Shown one piece after another: positions 34,760 to 43,245 of a stretch of 64,000 nt of DNA (its first letter is position 1; each line of letters begins with the position of its first letter). The stretch covers positions 186,001-250,000 of the forward strand of contig NZ_BJNY01000002.1 of assembly GCF_006539925.1 (NCBI RefSeq), given 5' to 3'. The notes below the pieces were generated by a model that was not told the origin of the DNA, made no database searches, and was given only the letters and a program-made list of their open reading frames with translations. The position numbers were made by a program, and so were the translations under genes. The stretch comes from Glutamicibacter uratoxydans (GTDB taxonomy: Bacteria > Actinomycetota > Actinomycetes > Actinomycetales > Micrococcaceae).

Positions 34760-35836
34760 CTATTCGGCATCCTCATTCATGCGCAGATTCCGTCGTTCAA
34801 ATTCACGTTGGCTGAACGTTGCGCGCTGGACAAGTTCCACATCGTCGAAGCTTGAGCCAATGGCGCCGCCCAGCGTGCCCAGCGAGGCGGCAAGCCATGC
34901 AAGGTTGAGGTATTCTTGCATGCTCACTTCATGGCCCAGCTGCGTCGACAGATACTCCTGGTCAATGACCACCAGAGCCGCGGCAAACAGCGCAAGGAAC
35001 AAGAGAACATACATCGCTGTTGCCGCCAGAGCCACTGTCAACACGGTGGCAACGTTGTACACGACTTTTCGTTCACGCCGGCGGTACCCTTCAGGCTTCT
35101 CCCACAGCTGATTGTGGAAAAGCAGCCATAGGCTCAACATCGTGATGCTGCTGATGGTTATGAGGGTAAGGCGTGCATTCGAAAGGTAGTCGGCCATGGA
35201 CCAGATGCTTGTATAAAACACGCCGAAGGCGCCCGTGGCAGCGGCTCCGGCCATGGCGGAGGACAGCTGCGGCACGAGCTTCCAGGGACGGTTGCTTCGA
35301 ATCATTCCAATGATGAGCCATAGCCGCGCGCGCAGCCCCTCAATGCTATTGATCTTGGATGATTCGTCTCCGTCATTTTTCCTGCCGCGCATGCTGAAGG
35401 CCCGTTCAAAAGCACTGGACCGCGGCGGATCTCCCGTGGCAAGTTCACGCACGATTTCCACCAGCGCTTTTGCCACCGATCCTGGCGTTGCAATCCCCAG
35501 GCTGGGAATGCTCAGGGTAGCCGAGGTCTGTGCCTTGTTGATCACCGATCGCACTGGCTGGTTTTGTTCATAGTGGGGCCCGTCGGTGAGGTAGATGATG
35601 TAGTCCCATCCGTGCTTTGTACGGAGCCCTGGAATATGGTCGTCAAGGTTCACGCGCCCGGATTCATGCAACGGGAGCGTTAACGGGTCGGCGGTGACTT
35701 GCCATGAGTAGGCATACTCATCAAGTTTATTGAGCCTCTTCTCTAGATACCGGCAAACACTATCCGCGAAGGAATGTGCAAGACCTGGATCTGCGATGAG
35801 ACCCACGGTGCGGACTTCCGGTTCTTTATCGTCCAC
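34760..35836 (-). CDS. Conserved hypothetical membrane protein
   Basis: Protein of 358 residues. A soluble N-terminal half of about 190 residues with Rossmann-like strands (VRTVGLIADPG, GWDYIIYLTDGP, TATLSIPSLG by pattern) is followed by four membrane helices from about residue 195. Homologues in actinobacteria are often labelled methylene-tetrahydrofolate dehydrogenase, but no folate-enzyme motif is visible here and I do not accept that name. Transcribed alone on the minus strand between stress genes. Confidence 0.7.
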   Translation of the reverse strand: MDDKEPEVRTVGLIADPGLAHSFADSVCRYLEKRLNKLDEYAYSWQVTADPLTLPLHESGRVNLDDHIPGLRTKHGWDYIIYLTDGPHYEQNQPVRSVINKAQTSATLSIPSLGIATPGSVAKALVEIVRELATGDPPRSSAFERAFSMRGRKNDGDESSKINSIEGLRARLWLIIGMIRSNRPWKLVPQLSSAMAGAAATGAFGVFYTSIWSMADYLSNARLTLITISSITMLSLWLLFHNQLWEKPEGYRRRERKVVYNVATVLTVALAATAMYVLLFLALFAAALVVIDQEYLSTQLGHEVSMQEYLNLAWLAASLGTLGGAIGSSFDDVELVQRATFSQREFERRNLRMNEDAE

Positions 35837-35871
35837 TGCCCTACCTCGCCAACTACATTGATTCCCTGTCG

Positions 35872-36043
35872 TGCCAGCCTATGGCTGGCATCGGATTCGG
35901 GGGCCGAAGGCCCAGCGATTATTCAGGGTTGTGATGCAAACAAAGCCCAGATATCCGCGTGATTCCGGGGTTTAGGTCAAATGACAAAACGATGCCACTA
36001 AGGGGGTTGCTCCACGCTGCACAGCGTGCCACCCTCGGTGGCA
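35872..36043. other. Four short hairpins in one intergenic region
   Basis: Arms TGCCAGCC/GGCTGGCA (35872-35890), GGGCC/GGCCC (35901-35913), CACGCTG/CAGCGTG (36013-36028) and TGCCACC/GGTGGCA (36027-36043). The last two lie just before the small gene at 36083 and could form leader structure in its mRNA. Confidence 0.5.
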
Positions 36044-36082
36044 TCAGGCTTCGTGTTCATTGCAAGAGAAAAGAGGCAGGTC

Positions 36083-36310
36083 ATGGACTACTCAAAACAT
36101 GCCGAAGACAAACTGCAAACTCCCGTGGATCCCATGAAAGAGCCGGCAGATCCAGAGGTGGACCCGTCGCGGGTGCCTGACCCACGCAAGGTCAAGATCC
36201 CTGAAGAAGACCAGTTGGAGGACGAGAAGTCAGAACAGCAGATCAAAAAGGACAAGGCGAAAGCAAAAGATCCTGATAGCGAAGAAACTTCGCAGTTCAA
36301 TACGGACTGA
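36083..36310 (+). CDS. Small highly charged protein
   Basis: Protein of 75 residues starting MDYSKHAEDKLQTP, nearly half Asp, Glu, Lys and Pro, no hydrophobic segment, probably disordered. GAAAAGAGGCAGGTC before the ATG sets the start. Belongs by composition to the same class as the small proteins at 30591, 31795 and 33019. It converges on ku. Confidence 0.65.
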   Translation: MDYSKHAEDKLQTPVDPMKEPADPEVDPSRVPDPRKVKIPEEDQLEDEKSEQQIKKDKAKAKDPDSEETSQFNTD

Positions 36311-36347
36311 GCTCGTGGCACCGGCTGCTACGCAGTCCTAGTTAGGA

Positions 36348-37211
36348 TCAAGCGCTCTTCTTCTTAGGAGAGCGCTTTTTCGCGTTCCGCTTCTTCGTAT
36401 CCGCTGTTTGTTTCGACTTGCCTTGGCGGGTGCCGCGGTCTGCAATGCTGCGCTTCAGCGCATCCATCAGGTTCACGACCTCACCAGGCTCTTCCGTGCT
36501 CTCCTTGCCGAAGGTGGCTTCGGTATCAATGTCGTCCCCCTGCTCAATCTTCGCTTCGATGAGCTGGCGGAGCTGTTTCTGATAGTCGTCGTCAAAGTCT
36601 TCTGGGGTAAAGTCGCTGCTGTATTGCTCCACCAACGCGGCTGACATGGCCAGTTCTTGTTTGCTGATGCGCGCTGTTTTCTCCGGGGCGGCAAATGCTG
36701 CGTCCCTGAGCTCATCGGCCCACATCACGGCCTGAACCACCATGGTTTTGGAGCGTACCCGCAGCACCCCGAGCCGTGTTTTCTGGCGCAGGGCAAATCG
36801 GACTACCGCAACTTTTTCCGTTTGCTCCAAGGTCCTGCGCAGCAGTTCGTAAGCCTTGGGAGACTTGGAATCAGGTTGCAGGTAGTAGCTCTTCTCGAGC
36901 ATCAGCGGGTCGATCTGCTCTGCTGGGACGAACTGGAGGACTTCGATTTCGCGGCTCTTTTCGGCAGGCAGCGCATCCAGATCTGCACCCGTCAGCACAA
37001 TCGTGCGGTCGCCGTCCTGGTAGGCCTTGTCGATATTCTTATAGGCAATCTTTTTGCCACAGACCTCGCAGCGACGCTGGTATTTGATCCGTCCGCCGTC
37101 CTTGGCATGAACTTGGTGCAGCTCGATGTCGTGGTCCTCGGTAGCTCCATAGGCTTTCACCGGAACGTTCACAAGTCCAAAGGCAATTGATCCAGTCCAT
37201 ATAGCTCTCAT
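36348..37211 (-). CDS. ku: Ku, non-homologous end-joining protein
   Basis: Bacterial Ku homodimer subunit of 287 residues that rings DNA ends and recruits LigD. Start MRAIWTGSIAFGLVNVPVKAY is the usual Ku N-terminus; an in-frame ATG 36 bases upstream is less likely. The core beta-barrel (IELHQVHAKDGGRIKYQRRCEVCG) is followed by a Lys/Arg-rich C-terminal tail (KKRNAKKRSPKKKSA) of the type that binds DNA. Divergent from ligD, 161 bases apart, with an 18-bp palindrome between. Confidence 0.95.
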   Translation of the reverse strand: MRAIWTGSIAFGLVNVPVKAYGATEDHDIELHQVHAKDGGRIKYQRRCEVCGKKIAYKNIDKAYQDGDRTIVLTGADLDALPAEKSREIEVLQFVPAEQIDPLMLEKSYYLQPDSKSPKAYELLRRTLEQTEKVAVVRFALRQKTRLGVLRVRSKTMVVQAVMWADELRDAAFAAPEKTARISKQELAMSAALVEQYSSDFTPEDFDDDYQKQLRQLIEAKIEQGDDIDTEATFGKESTEEPGEVVNLMDALKRSIADRGTRQGKSKQTADTKKRNAKKRSPKKKSA

Positions 37212-37342
37212 GCCGACAGTGAAACACCAATTGTCGGTTGACGACATGATCTTTCGTTTCTTCCAGCGCCTGCCAAGGTCCCTGCTGGATTAATCGCAAA
37301 GCTCGCTAGGAACTGTAGCTTTCGGCAGGTGGCCAAGGAACA

Positions 37343-37360
37343 TTTGCCGTTAACGGCAAA
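37343..37360. promoter_or_regulatory. 18-bp palindrome upstream of ligD
   Basis: TTTGCCGTTAACGGCAAA is a perfect palindrome 12 bases before the ligD ATG, adjoining its GCGAGGATC ribosome site, in the ku-ligD divergent space. Candidate operator or leader hairpin. Confidence 0.6.
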
Positions 37361-37372
37361 GCGAGGATCCTC

Positions 37373-39808
37373 ATGGCAAAGAAAGAACAACAAGTTAACG
37401 TCGCCGGGCAGACGTTGAAGGTCAGCAACCTCGACAAGGTGATGTATCCGGAAACGGGAACCACCAAAGGAGAGGTGCTTGACTACCTCGTGCGCGCCGC
37501 TCCTGCACTGCTGCCTCATACAGCGTGGCGCCCGGCGACCCGAAAGCGGTGGGTCAATGGCGTAGGCACAGCAGAAAATCCGGGCCAGGTGTTTTTCCGC
37601 AAAGACCTTGAAGACTCGGCCCCAGACTGGCTCCCCCGCGCCAAGATCCAGCACCAAACGCATACCAATACCTATCCGCTGATCAACGACGAAGCAGCGC
37701 TGGCTTGGGCTGGCCAGATGGCGGCCTTGGAGCTCCACGTACCCCAATGGCGTTTCGATGCTTCGCTCAAGCAGCAGAATCCAGACCGGATGGTGTTGGA
37801 TCTCGACCCCGGACCCGGAGCCGAGCTCAAACACTGTGTGGAAGCAGCGTTCCTCTGCAGGGAGATCCTTCACGGCATGGGTCTGGAGGTTTACCCGGTG
37901 ACTTCCGGCTCCAAGGGGATCCACCTTTATGCGGCTCTTGATGGAACTTCTACCTCAGACGAGGTCAACGAGGTAGCCAAGGAACTTGCCCGATCTCTAG
38001 AACATGAACATCCCGACCTGATCGTGGCGAATATGAGGCGTTCGCTGCGCGAAGGAAAAGTGCTGGTCGACTGGAGCCAAAACAACGGCTCGAAAACAAC
38101 GGTTGCTCCATACTCGCTGCGCGGCAAGCTCCACCCGACGGTAGCCGCCCCACGGACGTGGAAAGAGCTGGAAGCTGAGGACCTGGCGCAGTTGGACTAT
38201 CGCGCGGTACTCGACCGCCTCGACGAGGGAATAGATCCGCTCGCAGACTTGGCGGCCAGCTACCGGCAAGAGCAGGACAAGCTGGCGCTCTATCGTGCCA
38301 AACGCGATGCCTCGGCGACCCCGGAACCTGTACCTAGTGAAGCCGTGTCGGGAAAAACTCCTAGGCGCTCAGTGAAGGAATCCAGCTTTGTCATCCAGGA
38401 GCATCATGCCCGGGCCCTGCATTGGGATTTCCGGTTGGAACATGACGGGGTGTTTGTCTCGTGGGCAGTCCCCAAAGGGCCTCCGCTGGATACAGGCGTC
38501 CAGCGCTTGGCTGTCATGACAGAGGATCATCCGCTGTCCTATGGCGGCTTCGAGGGAACGATCCCCAAGGGCCAGTATGGTGCTGGAGAAGTCAAGATCT
38601 GGGATTCGGGAACCTGCGTCATTGAAAAGTGGCGTGATGGCCAAGAAGTTATTGCGGTGCTGACCGGCGCACCCGATGGCGGGCTCGGGGGTGTGCCGCG
38701 GCGCTACGTCTTGGTTCACGCCCACGGCATGGGAGAAAAGAATAACTGGCTGCTTCAGCTGACCAAGGATCAGCCGCAGGGAGTTGCGGAAACGCGCCCC
38801 GCTCCGATCGCCGAGCCTCCGAAGCCGATGCTTGCCCAGCTCGGCACCCGCGAGGATCTGGCTGAAGAGGATGACTGGCAGTTTGAAATGAAGTGGGATG
38901 GATATCGTGCCATTGCGATGGTCCATGATGGGCAGGTTGTCTTGTACAGCCGCAACGGAAAACACCTGGAAAAGGACTTCCCGGAGCTTCAGGAACTAGC
39001 GGAGCTGGCCGGTGACGGGAGCATTCTTGATGGAGAAATCGTTGCTCTCGATGCCCAGGGGCGTCCCAGCTTTTCCCGCCTGCAGCAGCGGATCTCCCAT
39101 GAGCGGAAGAAGGCGCGCCGCGACGCGGAAAAGATTCCCCTCCGCCTGATGCTCTTCGACGCTCTCCAGGTGCTTGAAAAAGGCAAGAACGGGAAAGGGC
39201 ATCATGAAAACCTGATGGACCAGCCCTACCTCACGCGGCGGCGAAAGCTACGCGCGTCGGTTCGCGAAGGAAAACACATCAAAATTCCTGAGTCGTTTTC
39301 CGGTTCTCTCGATAAGGCACTGCAGCGCAGCCTCGAACTGGATTTAGAGGGCATCGTCGCGAAAACTACGGACAGCAATTATGAGGCGGGGCGGCGTTCT
39401 GAAAGCTGGATCAAGCTGAAGCACCACCTGCATCAAGAAGTCATCGTCATCGGCTGGCGCAAGGGGAATGGAGAACGCCGCCAAAGCATCGGGTCCTTGC
39501 TGCTCGCCGTTCCCCAGGAAGGCGAGCTGGAATTCGTTGGCCGTGTTGGGACCGGATTTTCAACCGCCGAGTTGTCGGAGATAAGGCATCGGTTGGAGAA
39601 GATCGAGAGGAAAACTCCACCGGTGCGCGGCATACCTCCGCGGTTCTTGAGAGATGTTCACTGGGTGACCCCGAAATATGTGGCCGAAGTCCAATATTCA
39701 GAACTTACCAGCGACCGGCACCTGCGCCATCCGGTGTGGCGTGGCTGGCGCGAAGACAAGGAACCAGCGGAAGTCCGCTGGGAACAACCATCAAAGGAGA
39801 ATCAATGA
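37373..39808 (+). CDS. ligD: LigD, multidomain ATP-dependent DNA ligase
   Basis: NHEJ ligase of 811 residues in the order polymerase - phosphoesterase - ligase, as in mycobacteria. Polymerase domain 1-300 with the metal motif MVLDLDPGPGA. Phosphoesterase domain from about 337 (VIQEHHARALHWDFRLEHDG, carrying the His, Arg and Asp of the 3'-end healing site). Ligase domain from about 490 with the adenylated Lys in FEMKWDGYR (near residue 505) and the later motif DLEGIVAK. All catalytic motifs look intact. Its stop overlaps the DUF4235 start by 4 bases. Confidence 0.96.
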   Translation: MAKKEQQVNVAGQTLKVSNLDKVMYPETGTTKGEVLDYLVRAAPALLPHTAWRPATRKRWVNGVGTAENPGQVFFRKDLEDSAPDWLPRAKIQHQTHTNTYPLINDEAALAWAGQMAALELHVPQWRFDASLKQQNPDRMVLDLDPGPGAELKHCVEAAFLCREILHGMGLEVYPVTSGSKGIHLYAALDGTSTSDEVNEVAKELARSLEHEHPDLIVANMRRSLREGKVLVDWSQNNGSKTTVAPYSLRGKLHPTVAAPRTWKELEAEDLAQLDYRAVLDRLDEGIDPLADLAASYRQEQDKLALYRAKRDASATPEPVPSEAVSGKTPRRSVKESSFVIQEHHARALHWDFRLEHDGVFVSWAVPKGPPLDTGVQRLAVMTEDHPLSYGGFEGTIPKGQYGAGEVKIWDSGTCVIEKWRDGQEVIAVLTGAPDGGLGGVPRRYVLVHAHGMGEKNNWLLQLTKDQPQGVAETRPAPIAEPPKPMLAQLGTREDLAEEDDWQFEMKWDGYRAIAMVHDGQVVLYSRNGKHLEKDFPELQELAELAGDGSILDGEIVALDAQGRPSFSRLQQRISHERKKARRDAEKIPLRLMLFDALQVLEKGKNGKGHHENLMDQPYLTRRRKLRASVREGKHIKIPESFSGSLDKALQRSLELDLEGIVAKTTDSNYEAGRRSESWIKLKHHLHQEVIVIGWRKGNGERRQSIGSLLLAVPQEGELEFVGRVGTGFSTAELSEIRHRLEKIERKTPPVRGIPPRFLRDVHWVTPKYVAEVQYSELTSDRHLRHPVWRGWREDKEPAEVRWEQPSKENQ

Positions 39809-40062
39809 AACTGCTCGTCAAAATTTTCAGCATGGCCCTATCCCTTGCCGCAGGCTGGGCGGGTGCGAAGCTGGTCAGCGGGATCTGGAAGAAGAGCACC
39901 GGTGATACTCCCCCGTCGCTCGGCAACCCCTCCGCTCAGAATGAAGAAGCGGTCGGCAAAGTGCTCGCTTTTGCGGTGATTTCCGGTGCGAGCGCATCAG
40001 TAATCCAGGCGCTGACGAAGCGTTGGACCAGAAAGCTCGAGGCGAAGGCGGCGTCTCGTTGA
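39805..40062 (+). CDS. DUF4235 small membrane protein
   Basis: Protein of 85 residues with two hydrophobic helices (LVKIFSMALSLAAGWAGAKLV and VLAFAVISGASASVIQAL) and a basic tail, matching DUF4235 of actinobacteria. Function unknown. ATGA overlap with ligD shows translational coupling; AAAGGAG lies inside the end of ligD. Confidence 0.82.
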   Translation: MKLLVKIFSMALSLAAGWAGAKLVSGIWKKSTGDTPPSLGNPSAQNEEAVGKVLAFAVISGASASVIQALTKRWTRKLEAKAASR

Positions 40063-40295
40063 GGCTCGCAGAACGTCCAAAACAATGCTGAGATCCTGTC
40101 CCACGGGACGCGTTTTTCTGTGCGCGGCACTGTAGCACAACGGTCTAGGATCTGTGCTTCCCTCAACAGCTCCTTACCTGAATCTTGCTCTTTGATCGTT
40201 CATTGCGGGGCCTCCTTGGAGCTCTGGAACCATGGCCGTAGCGTCGAAAGTGCATTCCCGGAGAGGCCGGGAGCAGTCAAGAAGGGAGCACGACC

Positions 40296-40496
40296 ATGGC
40301 AGATCAGAACAACCCGGGACAGTTTGGCAATCGCTCTGACACCGAGGAGCAAGCCCGCAAGGGCGGCGAGGCCAGCACCGGAAGTTTCGGTGAAGAAAAC
40401 AGCGCCGATCCCAGCAAGGCTGGCAAGAAGGGTGCCGAAGCGCAGCCTCACGAGGCCAAGGTGCGGGGCGGAGAGCACAGCCATCAAAATGACTGA
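40296..40496 (+). CDS. KGG-motif stress protein
   Basis: Hydrophilic protein of 66 residues with the stress-induced KGG motif (EEQARKGGEAS) and Gly/Glu/Lys-rich repeats, resembling YciG/GsiB-type general stress proteins. Probably disordered and protective during desiccation or osmotic stress. GGGAGCACGACC precedes the ATG. Single gene closed by a strong hairpin. Confidence 0.8.
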   Translation: MADQNNPGQFGNRSDTEEQARKGGEASTGSFGEENSADPSKAGKKGAEAQPHEAKVRGGEHSHQND

Positions 40497-40512
40497 TCAC
40501 CCGCATTCCATA

Positions 40513-40546
40513 GATGATGCTGGAGCCGCACGGCTCCAGCATCATC
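40513..40546 (+). terminator. Rho-independent terminator of KGG gene
   Basis: Arms GATGATGCTGGAGCC and its complement around a tiny loop, followed by TCGTTTTAATTCTT. Confidence 0.9.
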
Positions 40547-40662
40547 TCGTTTTAATTCTTCATCTCCCAACCGAGAATCGTCTTCTTTCTGCCCATCGCT
40601 AGCGAACACCATCAACTCGTTCTAGAATGAAAAGAAAATACCGCTATACGAAAGTTGACGAC

Positions 40663-41139
40663 ATGTCCGAGTACTCAACTCCATTGACCGTCGGCCAGGA
40701 AGCACCAGCTTTCTCGCTGAACACCGCTGACAACGAGACCGTTTCCCTGGGCGACTTCGCCGGCAAGAACGTCATCGTGTACTTCTACCCAAAGGCTGCA
40801 ACCCCAGGTTGCACCACTGAGGCATGCGACTTCCGCGACAACCTGAACTCGCTGCGCGGAGCAGGCTACTCGGTTCTGGGCATCTCCCCAGACAGCCCAG
40901 AAGAGATCGCAAAGTTCGCTGAGGACGAGTCGCTGAACTTCCCACTGCTTTCAGATCCGGAGAACCAGGTAGCCAAGGCCTACGGCTCCTTCGGCGAAAA
41001 GACCATTGGCGAGAAGACCATCGTGGGCACCCTGCGCTCCACCGCTGTCATCGACACCGAAGGCAAGATCAGCCACGTCGAGTACGGCGTCGACGCCAAG
41101 GGCCACGTTGCCCGCCTGCGCGAGACCCTGGGCGTCTAA
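40663..41139 (+). CDS. bcp: Bcp-type thiol peroxidase (peroxiredoxin)
   Basis: Thioredoxin-dependent peroxidase of 158 residues reducing hydroperoxides. YPKAATPGCTTEACDFRD holds the peroxidatic Cys and, five residues on, the second Cys of the CxxxxC form of Bcp/PrxQ. The start MSEYSTPLTVGQEAP is the family start; upstream in-frame ATGs lack a site. The codon bias is strong (CTG, AAG, ACC), suggesting high expression. Ended by a strong hairpin. Confidence 0.92.
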   Translation: MSEYSTPLTVGQEAPAFSLNTADNETVSLGDFAGKNVIVYFYPKAATPGCTTEACDFRDNLNSLRGAGYSVLGISPDSPEEIAKFAEDESLNFPLLSDPENQVAKAYGSFGEKTIGEKTIVGTLRSTAVIDTEGKISHVEYGVDAKGHVARLRETLGV

Positions 41140-41167
41140 TCTAGACCCAGCATTCTTTCCCTAAATC

Positions 41168-41211
41168 GTCCCCGGAGATTTCAGCTGATGCTGAAGCTCC
41201 GGGGACTTTTT
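41168..41211 (+). terminator. Rho-independent terminator of bcp
   Basis: GTCCCCGGAG (41168-41177) pairs with CTCCGGGGAC (41197-41206), with a second inner pair TTCAGC/GCTGAA, then CTTTTT. Confidence 0.92.
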
Positions 41212-41283
41212 GCATTCCACGGGCAGCCTCGCAGTGAGAGCTCCATACAAGTCCTTTTCACCGCCGGCATGACGCGCATTCCT

Positions 41284-41967
41284 TTAGGCTTCAGATAGCC
41301 TGCGCAGCCAAGCCGAGAGCATTGCCGTCTCCTCAAGTCCGAGTACTTCGGGCCGCGAGTTGGCATATTCCAGCACCTGATGAATAACCGACCTTTGCGA
41401 ATCAGCCGCAGAGGTTCCGGTGATCGCTGCGATCACGCCATCACGGGTCGCATTCGATAATTCCCAATCCTCTTGAGCAAGAATAATCATCCGCAGCGTC
41501 ACCCCGATGTTCGTCGCAAGGATGTGCGCGGCGGCCTGCTCCGAAGCGACCACCAAGCGGCCCTGCGCCTCAGCTTTGTCTGTCAAGCTTCGGAGGATTT
41601 CGCTAGGCCGCGACTGCGCAGCTGGTGAATATCCCGGACGGATCTTGCCGTACATCAGCGTGTAGAATCCCGGGTTTGCCACGCCGAAGGCAACATGGGC
41701 ATCCCACCCATCCCGAAGATCCTGGATCGGATCCCCGGAGCTTTCATGGGATTCCTTCTTGGCCAGATAAAGGTCGAACCCTCGCTCTACTACCGCTTCC
41801 AGCAGCCCCTGTTTGTTGCCGAAGAAGTGGTACAGGGTGGGCATTTTGACGCCGACTTCCGCGCAAATCGCGCGCAGCGACACATCCTCGCCGGGTTCCG
41901 CGGCAATCATCTGCGCCGCGACCTCCAAAATCCGAGTTCGTGTATCACCTCGACCATCTTCTGTCAT
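41284..41967 (-). CDS. TetR family regulator
   Basis: TetR-type repressor of 227 residues: helix-turn-helix RILEVAAQMIAAEPGEDVSLRAICAEVGV then PTLYHFFGNKQGLLEAV, and a C-terminal ligand domain. I take MTEDGRGDTRT at 41967; MGYYSS (41985) is an alternative, and a TATA-like element just before 41967 would fit a leaderless message. Divergent from the SDR gene at 42036 with a palindrome between, so it probably represses the SDR-NTF2 operon. Confidence 0.87.
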   Translation of the reverse strand: MTEDGRGDTRTRILEVAAQMIAAEPGEDVSLRAICAEVGVKMPTLYHFFGNKQGLLEAVVERGFDLYLAKKESHESSGDPIQDLRDGWDAHVAFGVANPGFYTLMYGKIRPGYSPAAQSRPSEILRSLTDKAEAQGRLVVASEQAAAHILATNIGVTLRMIILAQEDWELSNATRDGVIAAITGTSAADSQRSVIHQVLEYANSRPEVLGLEETAMLSAWLRRLSEA

Positions 41968-41987
41968 ACTGCTATAGTAGCCCATAT

Positions 41988-42013
41988 CACCGATACATAA
42001 CCTTGTATTGGTG
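41988..42013. promoter_or_regulatory. TetR operator candidate
   Basis: CACCGATACA (41988-41997) and TGTATTGGTG (42004-42013) form a 10-bp inverted repeat with one mismatch and a 6-bp spacer, between the divergent tetR and SDR starts. Confidence 0.7.
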
Positions 42014-42035
42014 TCATAGCGAGAAGGAGCAAGCA

Positions 42036-42791
42036 TTGAGCACCCACACCCTCAAAGGCAAGAATGTCCTCGTTGCAGCAGGAGCCAAGAACCTGGGCGG
42101 GCTGATCAGCCGCCAGGCCGCCGAGGCCGGAGCAAATGTCGCAATCCACTACAACTCCCAATCCACGCTCCCGCAGGCCGAAGAAACTTTGGCCGCGGTC
42201 CAAGCCGCAGGAGTCCGCGGAGTCATCCTCACCGGAGACCTGACCAAGCCCCAAGCAGTCGAGCAGCTCTTCGCAGACGCCGAAGCGGCGCTTGGCAAGA
42301 TTGACGTCGCGGTGAACACCGTCGGCAAGGTGCTGCGCAAGCCGATCGTCGAAACCTCGGAAGAGGAATACGACTCGATGTTCGACATCAACAGCAAGGC
42401 TGCGTACTTCTTCATCAAGGAAGCAGGCCTCCGCCTCAACGACGGCGGCAAGATCATCACCATCGTGACTTCCCTGCTCGCAGCCTTCACCGACGGCTAC
42501 TCGACCTATGCCGGAGGCAAGAGCCCTGTGGAGCACTTCACCCGCGCAGCCGCCAAGGAATTTGCAGGCCGCGGGATTTCGGTCACTGCCATCGCACCGG
42601 GCCCCATGGACACCCCGTTCTTCTACGGACAGGAAACCCCTGAGCGAGTTGCGTTCCACAAGTCCCAGGCACTGGGCGGCGAACTGACCAAGATCGAGGA
42701 CATCGCGCCGATCGTTTCATTCCTCGCCACCGACGGCTGGTGGATTACCGGCCAGACCATCTTTGCCAACGGCGGCTACACCACCCGATAG
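42036..42791 (+). CDS. SDR family oxidoreductase
   Basis: Short-chain dehydrogenase of 251 residues with TTG start (MSTHTLKGKNVLVAAG) preceded by GAGAAGGAGCAAGCA. The Rossmann Gly motif is unusual (AAGAKNLGG rather than TGxxxGIG); NTVG replaces NNAG; catalytic Ser in IVTSLLAA and Tyr in YSTYAGGKS (YxxxK form) are kept. C-terminus GWWITGQTIFANGGY is typical. The substrate is unknown. Followed 18 bases on by the NTF2-like gene, same transcript. Confidence 0.87.
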   Translation: MSTHTLKGKNVLVAAGAKNLGGLISRQAAEAGANVAIHYNSQSTLPQAEETLAAVQAAGVRGVILTGDLTKPQAVEQLFADAEAALGKIDVAVNTVGKVLRKPIVETSEEEYDSMFDINSKAAYFFIKEAGLRLNDGGKIITIVTSLLAAFTDGYSTYAGGKSPVEHFTRAAAKEFAGRGISVTAIAPGPMDTPFFYGQETPERVAFHKSQALGGELTKIEDIAPIVSFLATDGWWITGQTIFANGGYTTR

Positions 42792-42809
42792 AACCAAAGG
42801 AGAACAATC

Positions 42810-43139
42810 ATGAGCAGCATTTCCCTCCCCGAGCCGGTGGCTTCCTTCTGGGAAGCAGTCAACGCGCACGATGAACAGGGCTTCCTCGATGCCTTCACCG
42901 CCGAAGGAGCAGTGGACGACTGGGGCCGGACGTTCACCGGACGCAAGGAAATCAAGGCATGGAGTGACAGGGAATTCATCGGCGCCCGCGGAACGCTGGA
43001 GATCCATAGCGCCTCGGACGAGAACGGGCAGATCATCGTCGTCGGTGACTGGAAGTCCAATTACGCCAATGGACTATCCAAGTTCACTTTCGAGACCAGC
43101 GGCGGGAAACTCGACAAAATGACCATCCGCGAAGGCTGA
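42810..43139 (+). CDS. NTF2-like/SnoaL-like protein
   Basis: Protein of 109 residues with the cone-shaped NTF2-like fold: helix PVASFWEAVNAHDEQGFLDAF, then AEGAVDDWG and strands IIVVGDWKSN. Such proteins can be isomerases, dehydratases or carriers for small hydrophobic ligands. Second gene of the TetR-flanked operon after the SDR; AAAGGAGAACAATC precedes the ATG. Confidence 0.82.
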   Translation: MSSISLPEPVASFWEAVNAHDEQGFLDAFTAEGAVDDWGRTFTGRKEIKAWSDREFIGARGTLEIHSASDENGQIIVVGDWKSNYANGLSKFTFETSGGKLDKMTIREG

Positions 43140-43152
43140 CAATTTTCTCTTG

Positions 43153-43200
43153 CGGGCTGCGGCATCCGAATGCATATTGAATTCCGGATGCCGCAGCCCG
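43153..43200 (+). terminator. Hairpin terminator after SDR-NTF2 operon
   Basis: Perfect 16-bp arms at 43153-43168 and 43185-43200 with a 16-nt loop, 13 bases after the stop. Confidence 0.85.
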
Positions 43201-43245
43201 TTGGCCCGCTCCAACCGTTTCACATAGAAAAAGAAGGCTCCTGCC

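Noticed and set aside
34760-35836. Possible folate dehydrogenase name for the membrane protein
   Set aside because: No methylenetetrahydrofolate dehydrogenase motif is seen and the protein has four membrane helices.
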